64,000 nt of DNA from Melieria omissa. Its lineage: Eukaryota; Arthropoda; Insecta; Diptera; Ulidiidae. This document shows positions 54,401 through 63,254 of this stretch, in pieces. The stretch's first letter is position 1. Every line of letters starts with the position of its first letter. A program made the translations under genes and the position numbers. The notes under the pieces are model-generated. The model made no database searches. It saw nothing but the letters and a program-made list of their open reading frames with translations, and had not been told where the DNA came from. The stretch covers positions 47,129,993 through 47,193,992 of the forward strand of contig OZ020267.1 in assembly GCA_963971225.1 (NCBI GenBank), written 5' to 3'.

Positions 54401-56794
54401 ATATAATATATTTTGACATTTTTATATAGGTGCACTAAGGATCTACATCAAAAAAATTTAGCTGTTTTCAAAAACTTTTTTGATATTCCGCTTAGCTGCA
54501 GTTTTCGGTTAAGTGTCCCAAATCATGCACATCGAAGGTGAATGCAGCTAAACGGAATGTACTGTATAAAGATTCAACAATTATTTTTTTACCTGAAATG
54601 TTCCCCAGGAAGTTTTGTACTTGGCTACTTCTCCAGCAACACCCCAACCAACGAAGGGAATCCAAAAGTGTGGCACTAAATAAATAACAAATATTATGGC
54701 ATATATGTATTCATCGAATTGTTTTGTTGTGTGTAAAATTCGAATCCGTTCGCGTCCAACCAAAACTACCACTATTGTCATAAAACACCAAAAAATAATT
54801 GCATAAATAGTTGCTATGGATTTCCAAGAAAATGTAATCCTTCCAGGCGATGACCTCAAGATCGGCATAACCGCAAGTACCCTGAAGAGAACCAGCAGCA
54901 ACTTATGATCTCTATAAAACTGAAGAAGAATAATGTTATTAGGTCTGTTTGGCAACTTTTCCAGTAAAAAATATCAAGAGAGTGAGCGAGCAGTGATAAA
55001 GTGATAGGAAACTGGGAAAGTAAGCCGATTTTTGTGAGTTTTTTGCAAGTCACGTACACAGTCTGTGTGTGCCGGCAGTCATCAGCTGGTCATATTTTTC
55101 CACTCAGAAAGAACTGATGACCAAAAAAACACAGGTGGTAGTTGTCCTAATATTCCGTGTACCATACTAGGAAGTCTATTGCAGATCAGTGGCAAGCGTG
55201 ACCTAAGTAGCAATTCCACCAAGGAGGATCACTTCGGTTGTCATGTAATATCCAAACAATGATTTTTTAGCCCAACATTCCAGTGTTATATAGGTGTTAA
55301 ATGAAATATAGTGTTGTATAACACTCCAGTTATTAATAGAAATATATATTTTTTTCCAAGCATGAGTTAGTCTTGGTCTCTTTGAAATAAAAAAAAGCAC
55401 AAAAAAACAAAAACAAAACTCAATACTTTCCGCGTTTTGATTTTCAAAAAGCACTAAATATAGTTGCGTTAACACCGAAAAAAAAGAGAAAAACAATTTT
55501 TTCGTTCGGCGGCTGTCCTCTCAGCAGGAAATGGTAAACCTCTGAGAGTAAAATTGCCTATGAAAAAGCTCCCAACTCACCGTTCGGAATCGGCATAAAA
55601 CTGTAGGTCCCTTCCAACCTTGTAAAAACATTCGCACGCACAACACGGATGGTTGCGGGTAGCCCTTAGTCTCGTAATCGGGCTGTTGTGCCAGTCAAGA
55701 AGAAGACTAAATTTAGTGCGAAAAGCACTAAGTTGGCAACAGTGGTGGCGGAGGATGATTGTGAGGAGAAAATGATATGCTGTTGTTGTTCTTCTTGCGC
55801 CGGCAAAAGGCTTAAATTTCGATTTTGTCTTTTGTTCTTCAGCTTTTGTTCTTCTTTGATGTTAGCCAGTGTTGCTATGTCCCAAATTTTGCATTTTTAT
55901 GTTTTGTTTTGATCACGTTATTCTTATGAGTCTAACTCAAATCTTACAAAAAAGTAGTTAGAGTTCTTTTTGAAAAATTGCAGCATCGACTACAAAAAGA
56001 AGAAACAAAATTTTAACGAAGGGAGGAAGGACACATTGTAAGTGCATGTTCACATTGTAAAGCCAAGCATTTTGTCTGCTATGTTCAAAATTTTGCATTT
56101 TTATGTTTGGTTTTGATCATTATTATTCTTACGTTCTTAAGAGTCCAATTCAAGTTTTTTACTGATTCAGGAACGATATAGAGGTTGGGAGAAAGGATGT
56201 TGGGTGAAGAATTTACAAAAAAGCCCATGTGAACGCAGACGGCGAATGAGTATTTCAAGAAGTACTATAATACAAAAAAATATACTTTACGTTTTAATGA
56301 CATAAGCCAAATGGTAGTTTTTTGGTTACACCCGAATTTCGGAGTGACAACTAGTTTCATAAAATTTAAGAACTTAGGGAGGGCTTCTCATCCGTCGCCG
56401 TCCCGGGCCCCCGAGCACCTTAAGACTCCACTTTGTACTATGGCTATGCCTATCAGTATACTATGTGCCTTCACATCTGTTTTTTTATAAATTAATGAGT
56501 TTTTCATTGACAGTGTCAGACGATGTGGTCGATAAATATAAATGTTTAGAATTCACAAAATGTATGTACCGGAAAAAATTAACTTACTTGATCATGCTCC
56601 TCGACAGTATCACCATCACTAGAGTCGAGCTTCGATCGTAAAACACGATTATATTCTCTTTCTTGAGCATTGAGATCTAAAGATTTCATTTTACTCTCAT
56701 CGAGTTCTCCTGCTTTTAAAAATGTTTTCAACTCTAACTCCAACAAATTCATGTCTATATTTTCAAGAGATGGTCGTTGCTTTGTAGACAGCAT
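42418..56794 (-). CDS. Gr21a: Gr21a-like CO2 gustatory receptor, gene B (seven exons)
   Basis: Seven GT/AG-bounded exons join in frame to 440 codons: 56588-56794, 54593-54919, 49625-49754, 48249-48379, 45755-45882, 45349-45676 and 42418-42489. The product is a seven-transmembrane CO2-receptor subunit very like Drosophila Gr21a, which pairs with Gr63a. Family segments are EEHDQ before FYRDHKLLLVLFRVLAVMPI (codon 70), FDEYIYAIIFVIYLVPHFWI, RFYRVTGTSLKFPRLK (180), LWHTLAYYHIITMINMNCAL, NAYARTYSTYCIF, TLLFIFCDCSHNATQGVAKG and the terminal YLLVLIQF (425-432). No stops or frameshifts were found. Gene A lies downstream on the same strand, 2.7 kb from the last exon. I give it the Gr21a symbol because its N-terminal half looks closer; a tree is needed. 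Confidence 0.95.
43123..43971. mobile_element. Long inverted-repeat element, arms about 400 bp (foldback/MITE)
   Basis: The ends ACTGGAAAAAATC and the inverse GATTTTTTCCAGT are followed by arms that pair almost throughout. Examples are GAGGCCAAACATAGTAATAC at 43153 and its inverse at 43920, and GGTCCTTTAAAAATTTTAAT at 43377 and its inverse near 43714. The loop is near 43540-43590. There is no transposase. It lies in gene B intron 6. Confidence 0.88.
44990..45247. mobile_element. MITE with 38-bp inverted ends
   Basis: CCTTCGCTGCAAGAACGTCA with TAACTCAAAA at the left is matched inversely at 45211-45240, and CATATCG tips flank both. It is non-coding and lies in gene B intron 6. Confidence 0.8.
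45349..45676 (-). CDS. Gr21a: Gr gene B exon 6 (codons 309-417)
   Basis: It is 328 nt with acceptor CATACAG/A and donor ACATCG/GTAAGA. It reads FVNIVIAVYGAFAEIVDQ, LIVDAMYCSTLLFIFCDCSH and EIDLFILAIEMNPAIVNLKG. Confidence 0.96.
45755..45882 (-). CDS. Gr21a: Gr gene B exon 5 (codons 266-307)
   Basis: It is 128 nt with acceptor ATTTGTAG/GAT and donor TTCAT/GTAAGT. It reads YRFLWLNLSELLQSLGNAYA and RTYSTYCIF. The next intron is only 78 bp. Confidence 0.95.
46265..47147. mobile_element. Inverted-repeat element with repeated GGGTAATGTGATATA motif
   Basis: The ends GAGTAAGTTCGGGTAATG and the inverse CATTACC/CGTTACCCGAACTTACTC pair. GGGTAATGTGATATAC occurs three times at the left (46275, 46431, 46450), and its inverse at least three times at the right (46767-46800, 47105). 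There is no transposase. It lies in gene B intron 4. Confidence 0.75.
47200..47310 (-). mobile_element. LTR fragment related to 32580-32667
   Basis: GATTGTGCAATTTAAAATAA, then CACTTCAAT and AAACGCAGTCAAAAATCAGC-AATCA, matches GATTGTGCTTGAAAATAAAA, CACTTCAATTACT and AAACGCAGTCAAAAACCAAC-AATCA. Confidence 0.6.
47462..47635 (-). mobile_element. SINE-like dispersed repeat, longer copy
   Basis: On the minus strand it reads TTGACTGGCACGACAGCCCG, CTAAGGCCTAGCTACCCGCA, GTTGTGCGTCCGAATG and CTACAGTTTTATGCCGATTC, ending near GGCGAGTTGGGAACTC. Another copy lies at 55565-55706 in the same orientation. It is non-coding and lies in gene B intron 4. Confidence 0.75.
47636..48248. other. Gene B intron 4, start-proximal part: unidentified GC-richer segment
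   Basis: The interval 47640-47950 is GC-richer than its surroundings and has no motif I can name; it may be LINE leader or SINE-flanking debris. The stretch at 48112-48148 is a solo end of the TCTGTGG MITE family (AAGCGGTTATTGCTGTTGAC-CACAGA). Confidence 0.4.
48249..48379 (-). CDS. Gr21a: Gr gene B exon 4 (codons 223-265)
   Basis: It is 131 nt with acceptor TTTTTCTAG/GC and donor CATAAG/GTGAGT. It reads YPLWHTLAYYHIITMINMN and INSRAIRAASFSLASCFHK; the split codon 222 is Gly. Confidence 0.95.
48780..49410. mobile_element. Helitron-like repeat, third copy
   Basis: The blocks ACTAGCAGGGCCCTGC, GGGCGGTGCCATGC, GCCCCTCGTCCAATACCAAC-CCCATTC and GTGTGATTTATAGTT resemble the 60945-61500 copy (GGGTGGTGCTACGC, CCCCTCGTCCAATGCCCACC-CCATTC, GTGTGACTTATGGTT). 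A 17-bp string TATATAATAGTATAGAT occurs at the end (49390) and again at 49487. It lies in gene B intron 3. Confidence 0.5.
49625..49754 (-). CDS. Gr21a: Gr gene B exon 3 (codons 179-221)
   Basis: It is 130 nt with acceptor GATTTCAG/TTA and donor GATG/GTAAGT. It reads LRFYRVTGTSLKFPRLKALI and then a helix ending SLSFLLD. Confidence 0.95.
49907..50653 (+). mobile_element. Mariner-like element, internally deleted
   Basis: The ends TAGGGTTTTCCA and the inverse TGGAAAACCCTG are flanked by TA on both sides. The plus strand keeps HTH pieces (LGRREASCRTAIQKLVKKFE, TENIAAVAQSVEENPG). After a deletion it keeps the catalytic C-terminal half as one open frame: FQQDGATCHTSNETIALL, RSCDLTPCDFFLWGHVKD and CKRGRGGHLADVVFH. 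The first catalytic Asp region is gone. It lies in gene B intron 2. Confidence 0.88.
51531..52030 (+). pseudogene. Tc1-like transposase N-terminal half, decayed
   Basis: The plus strand reads MSTIFKKRFEVVFLVNHPKG, then KADKAIVQMFDNTPTLSLRQ. After a stop it reads KRVEVSTATIRCRLLKSDIL and KQLRRKRTATKKQ-like sequence. This is the paired HTH region of a Tc1-type transposase. The catalytic domain is lost and termini were not identified. Confidence 0.65.
52165..53300 (-). mobile_element. Mariner element with near-full but broken transposase
   Basis: The minus-strand start at 53227 reads MSNFVPNK, then HYFNMKKKAAESHRILVEVY, RPGQPKKFEDHELETLLDQD, ELAKSLGVAQQTISDRLKAM, YELKPRDVERRFFTCEQLLQ and VTGDEKWVHYDNPKRR. 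Later it reads ARPHVAQVVKTYLETLKRDV and PYSPDLSPSDYYLFRSM. Several frameshifts occur, and a deletion near 52550 removes the HDN-type second catalytic Asp. The outer ends were not paired with certainty. It lies in gene B intron 2. Confidence 0.85.
53334..53781. mobile_element. hAT-type MITE with 8-bp target duplication
   Basis: The ends CATAGTGAAATAAATAAAGT-GTGCC and the inverse ATTTCACTATG are flanked by GGTGAATC on both sides (53326-53333 and 53782-53789). GTACACTTATTTT-like blocks pair further in. It is 448 bp, non-coding, and adjoins the mariner in gene B intron 2. Confidence 0.88.
53890..54180 (+). pseudogene. BEL/Pao-type retroelement protease fragment (DUF1758-like)
   Basis: The plus strand reads LPIEKSTFQISGMGGQIV, LTLTVPKTRTKLPVQTFELQ and, after a stop, SLNPTFSRPPT. 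The IxGxGG turn after a basic stretch and the later ADPxF-like block fit Pao-group aspartic protease regions. The family call is moderate. Confidence 0.5.
54593..54919 (-). CDS. Gr21a: Gr gene B exon 2 (codons 70-178)
   Basis: It is 327 nt with acceptor CTTCTTCAG/TTT and donor WGTFQ/GTAAAA. It carries the first transmembrane helices, with RSSPGRITFSWKS between helices and PHFWIPFVGWGVAGEV. Confidence 0.96.
54920..56587. other. Gene B intron 1, mostly unidentified
   Basis: It contains one SINE-like copy (55565-55706) and AT-rich sequence. Open frames at 55688-55912 are low in complexity (Cys and Leu runs) and carry no splice-bounded signal. Confidence 0.4.
55565..55706 (-). mobile_element. 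SINE-like dispersed repeat
   Basis: It matches the 47462-47635 copy over nearly its whole length: CCAACTCACCGTTCGGAATC, AAACTGTAGGTCCCTTCCAA and TAATCGGGCTGTTGTGCC-AGTCAAGAAGAAGA. It ends in an AAG-rich tail. Confidence 0.75.
56588..56794 (-). CDS. Gr21a: Gr gene B exon 1 (codons 1-69)
   Basis: The ATG at 56794 opens MLSTKQRPSLENID; the exon ends DTVEEHDQ/GTAAGT in phase 0. EEHDQ is shared with Drosophila Gr21a at the same splice point. Confidence 0.9.
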
Positions 56795-57490
56795 TTTGAT
56801 GACAAACTCATTCTCAAGTGTCGCTCTGGGCCTTTATATGTTAAAGTTAATCGAGTTGTTTGTTAATAGTGTTATTGCATAACAGCTTAAGTCATTATTA
56901 ACAACTCTCGAATGCTGTGTTAGACTGTTCGTGATTTTTGAAACCCGGTGTTATGCAAAGTATATGTATCGAGCAGTAGAACGCTATCCAAGGACATACG
57001 CACCTAAGTTCTGATAAAACACCTCATATATTTAACACCTCATTTCATTTATTTGCATCTTATAATTTAATCTTAAAAGGAAAGGAAGGGTACGTATTTT
57101 TGTTATTTTTTTATTTTGCTGTGTTATTTACATTTACATTTTATGAGTTGTTTCAAAGGAGACAGAATTCATATTTACATACGAACTTATTCTCTAAAAA
57201 TATTTTTTACAACAGCCATTTTCGAAATCGCAAGTCAAGATATCTTGTTTTGTCATATAAGCTCGATGTAATTCATTAATTAAACAGTTTCACATACTTT
57301 TTTGTTTCCTTTGTTTAACTTTTAAGGTGTGTAAATAGGAGTGCACTGACGAGTATATCGTATGTGCATATACTGATATATTCACTCGTGCTTGTACTTT
57401 TCTATGGACATTGTCGCGAAAATACATATAGTATAAGTGCGGGGAGCGCATATTGTCTTCACCGTAAGTAAAAACACATACATACGCATA

Positions 57491-57739
57491 TCTGTGGTCA
57501 AAAGTAATAACTGCTTAAGTTGAAAATTGCTGTTTCGAGCAATTTCGGTGTAAAGTTTTAGCGCGTAGTGTGTTCGTTATGGGAATGCGAATAGATTTTT
57601 ATTAATAACTTTTTTGATTTTTAAGTTACAAATTCTCCGATTTTACACAAACGTAGAGCACAGTCAAGGGGACGTGGTGGCATCCATAACTCAATTTCTT
57701 CTTAAGTCGACTTAAGCGGTTATTGCTTTTGACCACAGA
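57491..57739. mobile_element. MITE of the TCTGTGG family, 249 bp
   Basis: The ends TCTGTGGTCAAAAGTAATAA-CTGCTTAAGT and the near-exact inverse are flanked by TA on both sides. It is a relative of 31146-31399. A mariner derivative begins 8 bp to its right. Confidence 0.85.
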
Positions 57740-57746
57740 TATATTA

Positions 57747-58360
57747 ACACATCGGCTGATAAGTCCCCGGTCCCCTAATATTTTGGTTTTGAAGTAGTAA
57801 CCTTCAAAAGGTACCTGTAAAAATTTTATTACGATGTGACGTTTGGTTCAAAAGTAACAATTATTTTAGTAAAACAATTTTATTCGTGTTTAGAACAATA
57901 AAAAACAAGAATTTAGTGTTCTCATAAAACATTGCTTTTGGATGGGGGAAAACACCGTTGAAACAAAAACCTGGCTTGATAAGTGTTATCCGAACTTTGC
58001 ACAAGACAATGCACAGTGCCGCAAGTCTCTCGCTACGATGGCAAAATTGCGCGAACTAAACTTCGAACTACTTCCGATCCCTTTTCTCTAGACTTGGCTC
58101 CCAGTGACTTTTGTCAGTTCGCAGACTTAAAAAAATGCTTGCCGGAAAAAATGTTGGCTCGAATGAGACGGTGATTGTCGAAACAAATATCTATTTTAAG
58201 GCCAAAGATAAGTCGTTTTACAAGAAAGGTGGTGAAATGTTAGAGAAGTGCTGGAATGAATGTATCGCTCTTGAGGGAAACTATGTTGATGAATAAAGTT
58301 GAATTTCTCAAAAATACATTTGTTTTCTGCGTTAGACCGGGGACTTATCAGCCGATTTGT
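57747..58360 (+). mobile_element. Mariner deletion derivative, 614 bp
   Basis: The ends ACACATCGGCTGATAAGTCC-CCGGTC and the inverse GACCGGGGACTTATCAGCCG are flanked by TA on both sides. The plus-strand remnant carries LKQKPGL-type N-terminal sequence. It jumps to LDLAPSDFCQFADLKK and AGKNVGSNETVIVETN, ending CIALEGNYVDE. The catalytic Asp motifs between are deleted. Confidence 0.85.
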
Positions 58361-58879
58361 TATATATTGAGGCACGCAATTTTTTATGCCGATGGAGACG
58401 TTGGTCCAGAAAAAATATTGGAGTATGCTAAGTATGTTACATGTTGTTTTGTTTAACACGCACCCAATATCTGGAAATTTGTTCGTCAATATCTGACACA
58501 TTTTTTTCAATATCTATCAAGTCGTTTTTGAACTGCGCGCAATTGCTTGTATACATTGATTGTATATATCTGTTGATGCAGGGACCGAAACAGTTAAAAG
58601 TTTTATTGTAAAAATCAATGTTTAAGCGTTATTTTTTTACATTTGTTTAATGACTCAACCAACAACAGTTTTGTTTTACATTTAAGAAATCATAGAATAA
58701 CAGTTATTTTCAAGTTACATCATAGAATAACAGTAGTTTTCTAATTTTTTTTAATTGTTGCTTACAAAAGTCATCAAGAAAAATTATTAATTTTATTTTT
58801 CATTTTTTAAATCGCAATATAAAAATCAACAGAAGACAACTAAAATAAAATATTATGATACTAATTAATATAAATATAT
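58361..58879. other. AT-rich intergenic sequence, no gene
   Basis: Nothing recognisable was seen. A short direct repeat of CATAGAATAACAGT lies near 58691 and 58721. Confidence 0.5.
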
Positions 58880-59700
58880 TAAGCGCCCATTTGGCGCTGT
58901 TTTCTGGTGGCCTGCCATCAGCAAGGCGGTCAACCTGAAACCTCTTGATAAAGCCAAGAGAACGGCTGCCATCTTGGTCACATGCATTTTTCCCTTCTCC
59001 ACTAGCTCCCTACTGCGTAGCGGGTTAAACTACATGTGAAATGCCATGTAGTCGGACTTAAAGCGATTTTCCGCCTGGGCTTGACCGGATCTTGGTCGTT
59101 CCAGGGCTCTTATTGAGGAATGTTCGGTACGGATTTACGGTCCGTATCCCTAGTAGAGAAGAATGGACCAGTACTGAGTTATCCACCGTCAACTCCATAA
59201 ATATCTACACTGATGGCTTCAAATTGGCCAACAAGGTTAGCTGTGGTATCTTCTGCAGGTGAATGGGGCTCTGTCTTTTCTTTCGCCTGCCTGAACACTA
59301 CAGTGTCTTCCAAGCGGAAGTAATGGCATTTACCAGGCTTCTATCTGGCTTCTCCGCGAAAATGCGCATAAGGCGGATGTCCATTCGGACAGTCATCAAG
59401 TCGCTCGCGGGGCCGATCACCTCATCCATGCTGGTTCGGCTTGGACTGCCGACAGGTCACTGTCTTATGGTCTAGCATGCGAAAAGACCGAGACTGCAAT
59501 CCAACGACATCTTTCAAGGGTTCGTCTCCGAGGAGGCGGAGGAAAGCATTCTCCACCTGTTGTGTCAATGTTCCTCATTAGCCAGAAGAATACATAAGTT
59601 TCTTGGCTCAGCATTTTTCATTAGCCTAACCGAACTATCGCCTGTGAATATCAGAGATAAAGCCAGGCTCATAATGGAATCTTCTTTGTTCACAGCGCTG
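58880..59700 (+). mobile_element. LINE RNase H and C-terminal remnant
   Basis: The plus strand reads FWWPAISKAVNLKPLDKAKR, then NIYTDGFKLANKVSCGIFC (RNase H with the YTDGSK signature), LFFRLPEHYSVFQAEVMAFT and a Cys-His-like tail. It ends RRIHKFLGSAFFISLTELS before TAA at about 59702. Several stops are present. It is an I/LOA-style LINE 3' part. Confidence 0.8.
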
Positions 59701-59806
59701 TAAGGAGTCGCACCATCCACTGTGGTATCACAATGAGCCATGAGTTGTCAAACCTTCCATAAAATGTCAGTCAATTGTTCTTGCATAATTGAACTATATA
59801 TGTATA

Positions 59807-59990
59807 GGGTCAGATGGGGGAAATGTAAACAAGGGGTAAATGTATACAGGGGTTTTTTTATGCTTTTAAAATTAACTGCAACAGCCCATGACCCAAGCAT
59901 GTAAATTACTATTTTTTGCAGTTAATTTTAAAAGCATAAAATAACCCCTATTTACTTTTACCCCTTGTTTACATTTACCCCATCTGACCC
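59807..59990. mobile_element. 184-bp near-palindromic MITE
   Basis: The ends GGGTCAGATGGGGGAAATGT and the inverse are flanked by TA. Pairing continues through TTTTAAAATTAACTGCA and its inverse to a loop of about 40 bp. Confidence 0.9.
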
Positions 59991-60471
59991 TATTTTTGGC
60001 AAAACTCGTTTTAGTACGTATTCTGCAAATTTGTGTGCTTTAATACTGAAATTGAAATATGCCTTTTACATTTTCTATACAGTAAAATTTTCTTGTAAAT
60101 ATAGGAAGTTTTAAGCCAAATAAGTTCTTCAATTGTATAGCTAGTTTGTAAGGCTCATAAAATATTGACTAAATAAAACAAATACAAATCTGTAATTTTG
60201 TGTCACTTTGTTCTACTTCAGCTGGACAGCAATATTCGAATTCTTAATGCATATTTAAGACATTTTGTACCTTCTGGTTTTCTCTACCAATCTAGATTCC
60301 CGTTGTGCAATGTGGTAATTTGTTTGGAACACTTGTTTCCATAGCAATGGTTTACACAAAACAAACAAAACACTAATCAACTATTTTTATGGCAAGACAC
60401 AAGTATTCGCATTTGACTGAAAGCCGGTGCTTCGCAAAAGATTTATCTTGTTCAACTTGAAATCAGAGACA

Positions 60472-63254
60472 ATGTCTAAGCTAAAAGTATATTTTATATT
60501 AATACCATTGCTACTCGTTGAACAATTGTTATTCACGTGTGGTCAGGTAATTCATGTTGTTACATTCTCAATATTAAAATTTGAGGTAGAAATAGTGAAC
60601 AAAAGTTACTATCTATCTAAAATAGTTATAACGGAGAAATAAGTTCGCGTGAAACGTAATGAGCACATAACTGAAGTGCTTATGTATAATATTTCTTGGT
60701 GGAACTTACAGTGTACTTTCAACAAGGTATGAGCAATTTTTACACCGAGATGGTATGTATGGAATGTAAAGACTGTGCTTACACTAACTACAGGATCATC
60801 CATCTTCTCGTTTGAAAATAAGTACATACGCGTACTAGTGACTAGTGATGATACTAATATATTATGTGATATATCTAACTACGCAATATTATTAATTTTG
60901 GGCAAACAAAATTCCTTTATCTCAAGCTACTTATTAATATACTAGCTGACCCGGCGAACTTCGTCTCGTACAACATTTTTTTTTTATAATGAAACACGCA
61001 AGATGTCGAATCTATGGAGATGCAAATTGTCGAAGAAAACCAAGTAAAGGAAGAGAAAGAGCTACTGATTAGCGGTATCGAGGCCCACAAATAAGCAATG
61101 TTGCTACTAAGTTTCAGTAAACAAATGGACTGCGCTTGAACCAGATTGAAGTTCAATGGGCGGTGCCCATTTTCAATATCAGCACAATGCCGTCTGTCGA
61201 AAGGCAAAATGGTAGGTTCGTACTTAGTTTCATTGCTCAGCGACTTATAGTTCCTTGTCCAATGCCCATCAAATCTTACCGGTAGAATGACTATGGCACG
61301 ACGCTATACTGAATTTCAATGCTGCGCGCCTTACAATTTCGAAGATATTCCAATATTAAGATTTGGCTTGTATGGGTGGTGCTACGCCCCCTCGTCCAAT
61401 GCCCACCCCATTCACTCTGTCGAAAGACAGAGTAAGTTTGTAGTAAGTTTGTAGTAAATTTAATTGTGTGACTTATGGTTTCAAAATAATCGTCTGAAAA
61501 TTTTCAGAATTCACGGTCAAACCTGGCAAGGATTTTTCGAATTTTCCAATAGATTTTCCCAAATTTTCTTTGCGGGTAAACCTGAACTGACTCATGGCGA
61601 ATCAAAAAAAAAAAAAAATATATGTATTTGAAATGGCTTCTAAGCTTTAAGGGTCCGGAGCGGCTACAGAGGTATGACTACACGATAGAACACCGCAAGG
61701 GCAGCAGCCATGGAAATGCCGATGCCTTGTCTCGCCGTCTGTGCAAAACCAAATGCACACAATGCAAAACCAAATGTTCACAAGCCGAAAGCAAAGAACA
61801 GATTGGTAAGCGTTATGGCTTTATGGTAAGAGGCTACATAGGACCAGTGCGAGGATACGGATCTCGCAAAAACCGTCGATGAAAAGGAACGAGGCCCTAG
61901 AAAGCTCTATCGGAAAGACTTACTGCGCACAATGGCAAAGTCTGCGGCTGAAGGATGAGTGCCTATACCGCGAGTGGAAAAGTGAGGATGACAGGACCAG
62001 AAACTCCTTAATAGTTCTCTCAAAATGCAGCATCAACGAGATCATCAAAGTATACCATAACAATTTTAGTGGAGGGCGCCTAGGCATCACAAGTCAGTCA
62101 AGGCAACAAATGTGTGTCAGAAGTGTATCTTATTCCCAACCAGGAGAACACTATGGCCGCGGACGTGCTGGCTAATAACTGGGTAGCCAGGTTTGGAATC
62201 CCCTTGGAGGTACACTCAGATCAAGGCCAGAATTGTGGATCCACAGTATTCAAGGAAGTGTGTGAACTTTCGGGAATAAGGAAAACTTGCACCACAGTTT
62301 GGAACGGTTTGATCGGACGGTGGAAGAATATCTGCGAAAGTGGTAGGCAGGAATCAAAAGGATTGGGATACGTATAATTCTCTATTCCTCAAAGTTTATA
62401 GGTCGGCCTCGCACGACACGAAATCAGTCACTTTGGCCCGAGCAGTGTTCAGCACAGAGTTGAGATTGCCCCGCGACGGACAGCGGTAGGACTGACTACT
62501 TAGTCACTAGGCAGTTGAAACTGGAAGAAATCTTCCAGTTAATAAGAAACCACACCCAATTGGTCAGAAATAAGATGAAAGCCAGATATGATCTAAGGGC
62601 TAACACAGCAAGATGATCTGGTAATGTTCTTAACCCACAGCGGAGAAAGGCTTGCCCGTACAAAGTCGTGACCAGGATTAATGACAGTATACAGGATTCA
62701 ACGTTGCAGCAGTAGAGGCGCTGAAGTTAGTACATTTGGAGCGCCTGGCGTCTTACTACGGCGGAGCCTCGGAACTTGTTCGGGACGAACCAGTTGAAGT
62801 GGAGAGCAGTGTGACGATACTGCGCCACGTAGTTGTAAGGCACTGGACACACAATTAGAACACGACTTATACTCTACAAGTATAAAAGGCAGACGATTGC
62901 AACGCAGAGAGAAGAGTCTGGTTTCAGGAAGCAGCGCGGAGTAGTCCAATAAGAAACAGGTGTAGCGACAGTAAAGTGTAAAATTGTCAATAAAGTGAAT
63001 GCCAGTTTTGAACTGCGTGAAAGAATTGTAGTGTGTTTGATTTTTACAATCCTGAGTGACGAATACAGCTGCAGAACTAATTTTCGTAACAATATTCTAA
63101 TTTAATAAGTTTTTTAAATTTAGCTTAACCAGTTTCTTGGAAATTTTTTTCGTTACTAGACAAAGCCTTCATTCAGAATAATTGCACCACAGAACATTTG
63201 TGGCATAGATGGAAACGACACTTATGGGAACTTTCCCGATGGAATTGTTATCAG
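60472..63254 (+). CDS. Unidentified secreted or membrane protein, first two exons (partial)
   Basis: Exon 1 (60472-60546) encodes a signal-peptide-like MSKLKVYFILIPLLLVEQLL ending TCGQ, with donor CAG/GTAATT in phase 0. Exon 2 (63160-63254) follows TTTTTTTCGTTACTAG and reads TKPSFRIIAPQNICGIDGND and FPDGIVI, with donor CAG/GTAATG in phase 2. The ATG at 60472 has good context (GACAATG); an upstream in-frame ATG at 60427 is less likely. The intron carries a Helitron-like repeat and a gypsy remnant. The rest of the gene should lie right of the window. I do not recognise the family; the exon pairing is inference. Confidence 0.5.
60945..61590 (-). mobile_element. Helitron-like dispersed repeat, inverted copy
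   Basis: It begins CTAGCTGACCCGGCGAACTT and matches the inverse of 30240-30776 in several blocks, including GTTTCAGTAAACAAATGGAC, GTGCCCATTTTCAATA-type and CATCAAATCTTACCGGTAGA. Its right end merges into a poly(A) run at 61606. Confidence 0.5.
61620..63091 (+). mobile_element. Gypsy-type LTR retrotransposon remnant with 3' LTR
   Basis: Plus-strand blocks in order are the RNase H end (LQRYDYTIEHRKGSSHGNAD, ALSRR), the integrase zinc-binding segment (LIVLSKCSINEIIKVYHNN, GGRLGI), the integrase core (NNWVARFGIPLEVHSDQGQN, FKEVCELSGIRKT) and the C-terminal domain (NKMKARYDLRAN, NPQRRK, VVTRINDS). Frames shift and the 5' half is missing, so it is inactive. It ends with the LTR at 62810-63091. Confidence 0.85.
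62810..63091 (+). repeat. 3' LTR of the gypsy remnant
   Basis: It starts TGTGACGATACTGCG and ends TTTTCGTAACA, giving TG...CA ends. TATAAAAG lies at 62881 and AATAAA at 62989. Its 3' tip is shared with LTR fragments at 32556, 35932 and 41595. Confidence 0.75.

Noticed and set aside
57000..57480. Possible promoter or exon upstream of gene B
   Set aside because: No ATG-led frame with splice sites joins gene B exon 1; the sequence is AT-rich only.
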